A DNA stretch of 7,593 bases from Bacteroidota bacterium. Its GTDB lineage: Bacteria > Bacteroidota > Bacteroidia > B-17B0 > B-17BO. The DNA lies in the NCBI GenBank assembly GCA_947462425.1, contig CANHPI010000124.1, forward strand, positions 1 through 7,593. The letters run 5' to 3'. Within the stretch, counting starts at the first letter, position 1. Each line of letters begins with the position of its first letter. The position numbers and the translations under genes were made by a program. This document shows positions 1-5,967 of the stretch, piece after piece. Below the pieces are notes generated by a model. That model made no database searches. It worked only from the letters and a program-made list of their open reading frames with translations, and had not been told where the DNA came from.

Positions 1-466
1 ATGTCCTCATAATCACCACTTCTTTTTGGTCATATGGTAAATCATTAACTATAGATCGAATTTGTTTTTTAAATTGTCTTGTTTCTGGCGTATCTTTAGA
101 ACTTTCGCTATTATCAGGTATAATATCAAAAATACTAGTTTCTTCTCCTTCATCATTAATAACCGAAGCAATAGATGGCATTTTTTTAATTTTCCTAAAA
201 TGATCAATAATTAAATTTTTAGCAATACGTAAAATCCATGGCAAAAATTTACCTTCTTCGTTATACTGTTGCTTTTTTAAAGTTTGAATAACTTTAAAAA
301 AAGTTTCCTGAAACACATCTTCTGTTAACGCTTTGTTGCGCGTTATCAAATAAATATATGAAAAAATTCGACGCTTATGACGTTTTACTAGAATTGAAAG
401 TGATTCTTCGTTACCATTCATGTAGAGCTTAACTAGCTCATTATCACTAAGAAGATGCATAGACAT
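1..466 (-). CDS. ECF-type RNA polymerase sigma factor (sigma-70 family), 3' end outside window
   Basis: The reverse strand encodes 155 residues with no stop before the window edge. Residues about 25-95 form sigma region 2: a basic RHKRRIFSYIY segment, the core-binding helix TEDVFQETFFKV (48-59), and the region 2.4 -10-recognition helix LPWILRIAKNLIIDHFRK (75-92). An acidic, variable linker (about 97-140) follows. LPYDQKEVVIMR (143-154) is the first helix of region 4, so the -35-binding helix-turn-helix lies beyond position 1. This two-domain layout is the ECF family, which directs RNA polymerase to a small regulon. The sequence resembles the common Bacteroidota ECF type. Two starts are possible, ATG at 464-466 and ATG at 458-460, and no strong ribosome binding site separates them. 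No anti-sigma gene is visible; one could lie downstream, outside the window. Family call is firm; regulon and signal cannot be read. Confidence 0.93.
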   Translation of the reverse strand, partial: MSMHLLSDNELVKLYMNGNEESLSILVKRHKRRIFSYIYLITRNKALTEDVFQETFFKVIQTLKKQQYNEEGKFLPWILRIAKNLIIDHFRKIKKMPSIASVINDEGEETSIFDIIPDNSESSKDTPETRQFKKQIRSIVNDLPYDQKEVVIMRT

Positions 467-551
467 AGGACTACAATTAAATTATTTAGAACAATAAAAA
501 TTTAAGTAGATGTTTATGCGATGGTAGTTAATTTTTAAATTTATAATTTGA

Positions 552-559
552 CAAATATA
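552..559 (-). promoter_or_regulatory. Candidate Bacteroidota -7 element for the sigma factor gene
   Basis: On the minus strand this reads TATATTTG, an exact match to the TAnnTTTG -7 consensus of Bacteroidota. It would give a leader of about 80 nt before the sigma factor ATG. No TTG/TTTG -33 element is seen 17-23 bp upstream, so the call rests on one short motif. The surrounding 147-bp gap (467-613) holds no ORF or clear hairpin. Confidence 0.35.
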
Positions 560-613
560 CTAACTAAAGTTTTACTTATTTTGTTAATTTGGGTGAAACT
601 GAGGTTTTAGTTA

Positions 614-1615
614 TTAAAAGAAAGATCCTAGTACGTGAAGTAATTTATCTACTTGACTATGCCATAATAATTTTGCGGAAATTTCATCAGCCTTATCAAT
701 AGCAAAGTCAGTAATTATCAATGAAATATCATTTGTTAATTCATCTTTTTGTGTTTTAAACTCAAAATAACTTCCATCATTTTTGTCTAACCATTGATAT
801 CTGATTGAAATAGGTGGTAATTCCTTCACTAATTTAGCTTGTTGAATTTGTCCGTCCCAATTAAAAGTAAAAATGCCATCTCTGATATTTACATCATCAC
901 AAAACCATTCAGATAATCCACTTTCTGTACTTACAAATTCAAATACCATGTCTTCTGAAGCTCTGATTACAAACTCCATTTCAAATTTACCTGCAGGTTC
1001 TTTAATAAATTTAGATGGTGCAGATGCCTCTGTTTTTCTAAAGGTAGTTGGCGCAACCAAAGGCTTTTTTACAATGGGTGCTTTTACCTTTTTGTCTTTA
1101 ACTGGTTTTTCAGCTTTAACCTTTGGTTCTTTTATAATAATTGGTTTTTCAACCTTTAAAATTATAGGTTTAGCTTTAACAATAGGCTTTTTATTAACTA
1201 TAGTTTTTACAACTGCTTTTTTAACTGGTTTAGCAGCTTTTTTTGGAGCTACTTTTATAACAGATTTATTGATTTTTTTGGCAACTACTTTTTTAGGTGC
1301 AACCTTTTTAACAGGCTTAACAACTTTTTTTGCCACAGCTTTTGTAACAGTTTTATTAATTTTTTTGGCAACTACTTTTTTAGGAGCTGCCTTTTTTACA
1401 GTCTTAGCAACTTTTTTTAAAACCACTTTCTTAACAGGTTTAACAATCTTTTTAGCAACTGCTTTTTTAACAGGAGCAACCGCTTTTTTGATTTTAGCCG
1501 CAGGCTTAGTCGCTATTTTTTTCTTAACAACTGTTTTTTTTGCAACCATTTTTTTAGTTACATTTTTTGATGTTGCTTTTTTATTTTTTGACGAAGCCTT
1601 AATTTTTGTCGACAT
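614..1615 (-). CDS. Fusion protein: lysine-rich histone H1-like N-terminal tail plus C-terminal START-like (SRPBCC) domain
   Basis: A 333-residue protein in two parts. Residues 1-155 contain only basic charge: lysine makes up more than a third of them (56 in the first 150), with Val, Ala, Ile, Thr and Pro, and there is no Asp, Glu or Arg. Motifs such as KPVKKV/A, KKVVAKKI and APKK recur, as in histone H1-like DNA-compacting tails. Residues 156-205 are a mixed-charge, Pro-rich linker. From about 211 the chain becomes an ordinary globular domain: MEFVIRASEDMVFEFVST, GLSEWFCDDV, FTFNWDG, SYFEFKTQKDELTNDISL and a final helix AKLLWHSQVDKLLHVLGSFF. This matches the START-like protein of about 125 residues common in Bacteroidota, normally a stand-alone protein. 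The ATG at 1613-1615 is chosen because the basic tail stays open to it; M213 (977-979) is where a stand-alone START-like protein would begin. Tandem TAA stops end the gene. DNA or RNA binding is inferred from composition; the START-domain ligand is unknown. Confidence 0.85.
   Translation of the reverse strand: MSTKIKASSKNKKATSKNVTKKMVAKKTVVKKKIATKPAAKIKKAVAPVKKAVAKKIVKPVKKVVLKKVAKTVKKAAPKKVVAKKINKTVTKAVAKKVVKPVKKVAPKKVVAKKINKSVIKVAPKKAAKPVKKAVVKTIVNKKPIVKAKPIILKVEKPIIIKEPKVKAEKPVKDKKVKAPIVKKPLVAPTTFRKTEASAPSKFIKEPAGKFEMEFVIRASEDMVFEFVSTESGLSEWFCDDVNIRDGIFTFNWDGQIQQAKLVKELPPISIRYQWLDKNDGSYFEFKTQKDELTNDISLIITDFAIDKADEISAKLLWHSQVDKLLHVLGSFF
1265..1387 (-). repeat. Imperfect 87-bp-period coding repeat in the H1-like tail
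   Basis: Two 36-bp copies, at 1352-1387 and 1265-1300, both encode APKKVVAKKINK (residues 77-88 and 106-117) and differ at only a few bases. They are spaced 87 bp (29 codons) apart. The intervening KPVKKV motif (residues 99-104) also recurs at about 59-64, and as KPVKKA at about 129-134. Near identity at DNA level suggests fairly recent internal duplication rather than only amino-acid bias. Confidence 0.7.
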
Positions 1616-1632
1616 AATCTATTAATTTTTTG

Positions 1633-1661
1633 GAAATATATAAAAAAAATTCTTTTACAAA
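1633..1661 (-). promoter_or_regulatory. Candidate promoter of the H1-like/START gene
   Basis: Minus strand: TTTG (1658-1661), 17 bp, then TATATTTC (1633-1640), one mismatch from the TAnnTTTG -7 consensus. It would start transcription 10-15 bp before the ATG. The region is a run of A and T, so chance matches are easy. It shares the 130-bp divergent intergenic region with the mutL promoter. Confidence 0.35.
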
Positions 1662-1709
1662 AAATAAATTATAACTTTTTTTTACTATTTTATAAATACA
1701 CTCACTTTT

Positions 1710-1740
1710 TTAGGGTAAATCAAGTAATAAATTACCTTTG
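1710..1740 (+). promoter_or_regulatory. Candidate mutL promoter giving a leaderless or near-leaderless mRNA
   Basis: TACCTTTG at 1733-1740 matches the Bacteroidota -7 consensus TAnnTTTG exactly. TTAG at 1710-1713 is a 3-of-4 match to the -33 TTTG, with a 19-bp spacer, which is the usual distance. The ATG begins at 1746, only 5 bp after the -7 element, so transcription should begin at or within a few bases of the start codon. The mutL start itself is secure from family alignment. Confidence 0.6.
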
Positions 1741-1745
1741 CAGCC

Positions 1746-3602
1746 ATGCAAAATGTTATTACCCTATTACCGGATAGTGTAGCAAATCAAATAGCTGCTG
1801 GAGAGGTTGTTCAAAGACCTGCATCAATAGTAAAAGAGTTGCTCGAAAATGCCATTGATGCAAAAGCCACTTTTATAAAATTAATTATAAAAGATGCTGG
1901 AAAAACATTGGTACAAGTTATTGATAATGGTTTAGGAATGAATCCTGTGGATGCGCGAATGGCTTTTGAACGTCATGCAACCTCAAAGATAAAAAAGGCA
2001 GAAGATTTATTTCAACTTCATACTAAAGGATTTAGAGGCGAAGCCTTAGCTAGTATTGCTGCTGTTGCTCAGGTTGAATTAAAAACAAAACGTGCAGAAG
2101 ATATTGTTGGGCAATTAATCATAATTGAGGGAAATAAATTTATTAAACAAGAAGAATGTCAAGCACCAACAGGATCATCATTTAGTATTAAAAACTTATT
2201 TTTCAATATTCCGGCACGACGTAATTTTTTAAAAGATGATAATGTAGAACTTAAACACATCATTGATGAGTTTGAACGCGTATGTTTGCCTCATGCCGAC
2301 ATTCATTTTCAATTATACAGTAACGGCAACGAAATTTATAATTTACCTCCAGCATCTCTTATTGAACGTATTTCGGGATTATTTAGCAAAAGCCTGCAAG
2401 GTAAATTAGTTCAGATAAATGAAATAACAGACGTTGTAAAAATATCAGGTTATGTTGGGAAACCTGAAAGTGCAAAAAAACGCCGTGGAGATCAATATTT
2501 TTTTGTGAATGATAGATTTATTAAAAGTCCCTACTTACATCATTCTATAGCTGAGGCTTATCGCGAATTAATTTCAAACGATTCGCATCCAGCCTATTAT
2601 TTGTTTTTAGAAGTAAATCCTGAATTTATTGACATTAATATTCATCCAACAAAAACAGAAATTAAATTTCAGGATGAGAAAATTATTTATGCTATTTTAC
2701 ATAGCTCTGTTAAACGTGCTTTAGGAAAAGCTAATCTTGCTCCTAGCCTTGATTTTAATAGTGAAATGAGTTTTGAAATTGATTATACAAAATCGGTTTC
2801 TCAACCAACAGTAAATGTTAACAGAGATTATAATCCTTTTAATAGTAACTCTCCAAAATCATCAAATTCTTCATCAGGCTATAAAGAACCACAAGAAAGT
2901 GATCTGCAAAAAAATAATAAACAAAATTGGGAAAGCCTATATCAAAATTATAGCCTAACAGATTATAAAGCAGAAATTGAAAATTTACAATTAGAAAAAC
3001 AAGCTGAACAAACTAAATTAGATCATCAAGCATTTACGCATAAAGGATTTCAGTTATATAACAAATATATCATTTCTGCTCACGAAAACGGGTTATTAGT
3101 CATTGATCAGCAACGTGCGCATGAACGTATTTTATATGAACATTATATTGCTACTAAAGACCAAAATTTTGGAGCGGCATCACAACAAGTTTTATTTCCG
3201 GTTACGATTGAATTAACGCCCAATGATTTTATGTTATTGGAAACTTTAATGCCTCATTTTAAATTATTAGGGTTTGAAATTGAACCTTTTGGTAAAAATA
3301 CCATCGTAGTTCAGGGAACTCCTGCAGAATTAGGAGAATTTAACACACAAGAAATGGTTGAAGGCATTTTAGAAACCTACAAATTAAATACCTTTGATGT
3401 TAAAATGGATCCATTTGAAAACATGTGTAAGAGTATGGCTAAAAGTGCTGGTATAAAATATGGTAAACAACTGGATGGCCAAGAAATTACATTGATGTTA
3501 GAACATTTATTTTTATGCGAAAACCCCATGTATAGTCCAAATGGTAAACCTGTGATTATGGAAATGAGTAAATTAGAGTTGGATGCGTTTTTTAAAAAAT
3601 AG
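1746..3602 (+). CDS. mutL: DNA mismatch repair protein MutL
   Basis: The 618-residue length is normal for MutL, which couples MutS mismatch recognition to strand incision and removal. The GHKL ATPase domain is complete: the N-terminal signature LPDSVANQIAAGEVVQRPAS, ELLENAIDA (general base E31, Mg-binding N35), DNGLGM (60-65), RHATSKI (76-82), GFRGEAL (95-101) and LFFNIPARRNFL (151-162). The transducer domain runs to about 330, including NDRFIKSP and DINIHPTKTEIKF. A polar, Ser/Asn/Gln-rich linker (about 335-425) leads to the C-terminal dimerisation domain. There, QQVLFP (480-485) fits the sliding-clamp-binding pattern QxxLxP. The endonuclease motif DQHA(X)2E(X)4E is present as D454-Q-Q-R...E460...E465, with Gln for the metal-binding His, and the CPHGRP motif reads SPNGKP (597-602). 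Nicking activity is therefore doubtful. The start is fixed by alignment, since the next Met is residue 65. First gene of a probable mutL-rhomboid-rhomboid operon. Confidence 0.97.
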   Translation: MQNVITLLPDSVANQIAAGEVVQRPASIVKELLENAIDAKATFIKLIIKDAGKTLVQVIDNGLGMNPVDARMAFERHATSKIKKAEDLFQLHTKGFRGEALASIAAVAQVELKTKRAEDIVGQLIIIEGNKFIKQEECQAPTGSSFSIKNLFFNIPARRNFLKDDNVELKHIIDEFERVCLPHADIHFQLYSNGNEIYNLPPASLIERISGLFSKSLQGKLVQINEITDVVKISGYVGKPESAKKRRGDQYFFVNDRFIKSPYLHHSIAEAYRELISNDSHPAYYLFLEVNPEFIDINIHPTKTEIKFQDEKIIYAILHSSVKRALGKANLAPSLDFNSEMSFEIDYTKSVSQPTVNVNRDYNPFNSNSPKSSNSSSGYKEPQESDLQKNNKQNWESLYQNYSLTDYKAEIENLQLEKQAEQTKLDHQAFTHKGFQLYNKYIISAHENGLLVIDQQRAHERILYEHYIATKDQNFGAASQQVLFPVTIELTPNDFMLLETLMPHFKLLGFEIEPFGKNTIVVQGTPAELGEFNTQEMVEGILETYKLNTFDVKMDPFENMCKSMAKSAGIKYGKQLDGQEITLMLEHLFLCENPMYSPNGKPVIMEMSKLELDAFFKK

Positions 3603-3612
3603 TTTATAAGGC

Positions 3613-4233
3613 ATGAGTTTTCAAGAATTTAAACCACGACAATTTCAACAACTACCGATGGTGGTTAAAAATATTTTAATCATTAATAGTGTATTATTTA
3701 TTGCAAAATTTTTATTGAGTAATACATTAGACTTAGATCGTTATCTTGATCTCTTTCCAATTGGAACTCCAAATTTTAGGCCACATCAATTTATTACATA
3801 CATGTTTATGCATGCTGATATTTCTCATATTTTTTTAAATATGCTAGGTGTATATATGTTCGGTTCTATACTAGAAAATATTTGGGGAGCAAAACGATTT
3901 TTAAATTACTATTTATTATGTGGTTTAGGTGCCGCAGCCTTACAATTAGCTATCAGTACATTTAATAACGAATATACCATTTTATTAGGTGCTTCAGGAT
4001 CAGTGTTTGGTTTATTAGTTGCCTTTGCCATGATGTTTCCAAATACTGAATTGCAATTGTATTTTGTAATTCCTGTAAAAGCAAAATACTTAGTTATTGG
4101 TTATAGTTTGTTTGAACTATATAATGGTTTTTTTGCCAATGATAATGTGGCGCATTTTGCACATTTAGGAGGATTAGCGGTTGGTATTATTATTATGTTA
4201 ATTTGGAAACGAAATAAAAACTTCTTCTATTAG
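3613..4233 (+). CDS. Rhomboid family intramembrane serine protease
   Basis: A 206-residue, six-TM protein of minimal GlpG-like form. Approximate membrane segments are 17-36, 70-88, 96-115, 122-142, 150-170 and 182-198. The catalytic Ser128 is in GASGSVFG (TM4), the catalytic His184 in AHLGG (TM6), and the oxyanion-supporting pair H72/N76 in SHIFLNML (TM2). The family cleaves membrane-anchored substrates within or near their TM segments; the substrate cannot be read here. It starts 10 bp after the mutL stop, with a weak AAGG upstream, so it is probably co-transcribed with mutL. A rhomboid next to mutL is, as I recall, common in Bacteroidota, and probably reflects conserved gene order rather than a role in repair. 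All catalytic residues are present, so an active protease is expected. Confidence 0.95.
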   Translation: MSFQEFKPRQFQQLPMVVKNILIINSVLFIAKFLLSNTLDLDRYLDLFPIGTPNFRPHQFITYMFMHADISHIFLNMLGVYMFGSILENIWGAKRFLNYYLLCGLGAAALQLAISTFNNEYTILLGASGSVFGLLVAFAMMFPNTELQLYFVIPVKAKYLVIGYSLFELYNGFFANDNVAHFAHLGGLAVGIIIMLIWKRNKNFFY

Positions 4234-4238
4234 TAATT

Positions 4239-5066
4239 ATGTCATTTATTCAAAATATAAAAAACGAATTACAAAAGCATAATAAATTAACTATACTGCT
4301 AGTTGTTAATATTACTTTGTTTTTCATTATTAATATCAGTACAGGGATTTTTAATACATCTGTTTTAACTGATAATTTGGCACTTCCATTAAATATAAAC
4401 GAGTTTGTATTTAAATTTTGGACATTGTTTACCTATATGTTTTCTCATAAAGATTTAGGACATGTTTTTTATAATATGCTTTTGCTTTATTTTTCTGCAC
4501 AAACTTTTTTAAATTTTCTTTCCGAAAAAAAATTGTTATACGTATACATTTTGAGCGGGTTATTTGGCGGAATAATTCTACTGATTTTATCAGCCATATT
4601 TCCAAGTGTATTTGCTTTATCTATTTTATTTGGGGCTTCGGCAGCCGTAATTGGTATTGTTACAAGTTTAGCCATTTATATTCCCAATTTACCGGTAAGT
4701 TTATTTGGTATAATACAAATGAAATATAAATATTATGCTTTACTCATTTTTGCGATTTCAACAATAATAGATTTTAATATAAATACCGGTGGAAAAATTT
4801 CACATTTTGGCGGTGCCTTTTTTGGATTATTTTTTGGATACATGCTAAAGAATGGTAGAGACATATCTGAATTATCATTTTTTAAGATCAAAAAAAAATC
4901 TATGCTTAAAGTCGTGCACAATAATAAAAATAAATCAGTGAATGATTCAAGTAATGCTAATCAAAAAACAATTGATGAATTGCTTGATAAAATTTCTAAA
5001 AATGGTTATGAAAATCTTAGTAAAACAGAAAAAGAATTGCTTTTTAAACTTTCTCAAAAAAAATAG
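4239..5066 (+). CDS. Rhomboid family protein with GASA active-site variant and DUF6576-like C-terminal tail
   Basis: A 275-residue paralogue of the preceding gene, beginning 5 bp after its stop with no evident ribosome binding site. Six TM segments are visible at about 17-36, 60-88, 97-121, 127-149, 163-178 and 188-204. The catalytic pair is kept: Ser134 in GASAAVIG and His189 in SHFGG, with H75/N79 in GHVFYNM. The usual GxSG is GASA here, so the residue after the serine is Ala; the effect on activity is uncertain. After TM6 comes a basic, polar cytoplasmic tail (205-242), then a short helical domain, IDELLDKISKNGYENLSKTE (245-264) with following helix. This matches the small C-terminal domain (DUF6576) known on Bacteroidota rhomboids. 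The pair may form a functional unit or divide substrates. Last gene of the mutL operon; the next gene has its own promoter. Confidence 0.92.
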   Translation: MSFIQNIKNELQKHNKLTILLVVNITLFFIINISTGIFNTSVLTDNLALPLNINEFVFKFWTLFTYMFSHKDLGHVFYNMLLLYFSAQTFLNFLSEKKLLYVYILSGLFGGIILLILSAIFPSVFALSILFGASAAVIGIVTSLAIYIPNLPVSLFGIIQMKYKYYALLIFAISTIIDFNINTGGKISHFGGAFFGLFFGYMLKNGRDISELSFFKIKKKSMLKVVHNNKNKSVNDSSNANQKTIDELLDKISKNGYENLSKTEKELLFKLSQKK

Positions 5067-5097
5067 TTGCTTTTATTTTAATGAATTTACTTATTCG

Positions 5098-5130
5098 TTT
5101 GATAACTAAAAAATTAAGACTATATATTTG
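5098..5130 (+). promoter_or_regulatory. Bacteroidota-type promoter of the DUF4159 gene
   Basis: TTTG at 5098-5101, a 21-bp spacer, then TATATTTG at 5123-5130. Both match the -33 (TTTG) and -7 (TAnnTTTG) consensus. The predicted leader is about 60-65 nt. This is the best-formed promoter in the window and marks the DUF4159 gene as a separate unit from the mutL operon. The rest of the 132-bp gap (5067-5198) shows no ORF and no clear terminator. Confidence 0.6.
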
Positions 5131-5198
5131 GAACAGTTGATTTAATTTGAGTTTCTGGAAAAGAAATAAAAGAACATTTATAAAATAACGATATAATA

Positions 5199-5867
5199 AT
5201 GCAACAACTTTTTAAACTACTATTTATTTATTTACTAGCAAATATAAATTTAGCATTTAGTCAATCTTATCAAATTGGTTTATTAAAATATAGTGGAGGA
5301 GGTGATTGGTATGCTAATATAGAAACATCTCTTCCAAATTTAATTAAATACTGTAATACAAATATTAAAACTACTATTAATCCTGAACAAGCTATTGTTG
5401 AAGTTGGAAGTAGTGAGATTTTTAATTACCCATTATTACACATGACTGGTCATGGTAATGTCGTATTCTCAAATCAGGAAGCAGAAAATCTACGCAAATA
5501 TTTAATTGCTGGTGGATTTTTACATGTATCAGATAATTATGGAATGGATAAATTTATAAGAACTGAACTTAAAAAAGTATTTCCCGAATTAGATTTAGTG
5601 GAACTTCCATTTACTCACCCAATTTATCATCAAACTTATAATTTTGATAAAGGATTACCTAAAGTTCATGAGCACGATAATAAACCACCACAAGGGTTTG
5701 GTTTAATTTATAAAGGACGTTTAATTTGTTTTTATGATTCTGAATGTGATTTAGGTGATGGTTGGGAAAGTTATGAAGTTCATAAAGATAGCCAGGAATC
5801 ACATGAAAAATCATTGAAAATGGGAGCAAATATCATTAGCTACGTGTTTTTAACTGCTCAGAAATAA
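5199..5867 (+). CDS. Exported DUF4159 domain protein
   Basis: A 222-residue protein with an N-terminal signal peptide: a short basic start (MQQLFK), a hydrophobic stretch to about residue 20, and probable cleavage near AFSQ-SY (22/23). The mature part is one DUF4159 domain. Recognisable segments are KYSGGGDWYANIETSLPNL (30-48), LLHMTGHG (79-86), the highly conserved GGFLHVSDNYG (105-115), LPFTHPIY (136-143), LPKVHEHDNKPPQGFGL (153-169) and CDLGDGWE (183-190). The size equals that of stand-alone Bacteroidota DUF4159 proteins. The domain has a glutamine-amidotransferase-like fold but no established function; the conserved His/Asp cluster could bind a ligand or metal, which is inference. The start is supported by the signal peptide directly after the ATG. 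The gene stands alone under its own promoter and converges with the methyltransferase gene. Confidence 0.9.
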   Translation: MQQLFKLLFIYLLANINLAFSQSYQIGLLKYSGGGDWYANIETSLPNLIKYCNTNIKTTINPEQAIVEVGSSEIFNYPLLHMTGHGNVVFSNQEAENLRKYLIAGGFLHVSDNYGMDKFIRTELKKVFPELDLVELPFTHPIYHQTYNFDKGLPKVHEHDNKPPQGFGLIYKGRLICFYDSECDLGDGWESYEVHKDSQESHEKSLKMGANIISYVFLTAQK

Positions 5868-5912
5868 ACTATAATAAAAGTTTAAAGTTGCAATTTACAT
5901 CCCCACTTCCGC

Positions 5913-5937
5913 AGAATAGAAAAAAGCTCTATCTTTT
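5913..5937 (+). terminator. Possible weak terminator after the DUF4159 gene
   Basis: AGAATAGA (5913-5920) can pair with TCTATCT (5928-5934) if one A is bulged, leaving a 7-base loop, and TTT follows. The stem is A/T-rich and imperfect, so its stability is doubtful. It sits 46 bp after the stop in the 100-bp convergent gap (5868-5967), the expected place for a terminator. The reverse strand lacks a following T run. Confidence 0.3.
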
Positions 5938-5967
5938 ATAATTTAACCATTTGCAAGTATACAAAAA

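Noticed and set aside
467..613. Search for a terminator between the START fusion and the sigma factor
   Set aside because: Only 4-bp inverted matches were found, with no proper stem and T run.
982..989. TAAATTTG on the minus strand just before the internal Met213 codon
   Set aside because: Transcription would begin inside the ATG, there is no -33 element, and the bases encode K-F in the linker.
873..1625. A 250-codon plus-strand ORF opposite the H1-like/START gene
   Set aside because: It is Phe/Leu/Thr-rich only because it is the complement of Lys/Val/Ala codons. It has no family signature, and the minus-strand product has a recognisable START-like domain.
1714..1736. GGTAA-N13-TTACC inverted repeat overlapping the mutL -7 element, a possible operator
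   Set aside because: Only 5 bp per arm and no second site; such matches are common in AT-rich DNA.
4487..4921. Two 62-codon minus-strand ORFs inside the second rhomboid
   Set aside because: They lie opposite a clear membrane-protein gene and have no recognisable domain or promoter; they are chance open frames.
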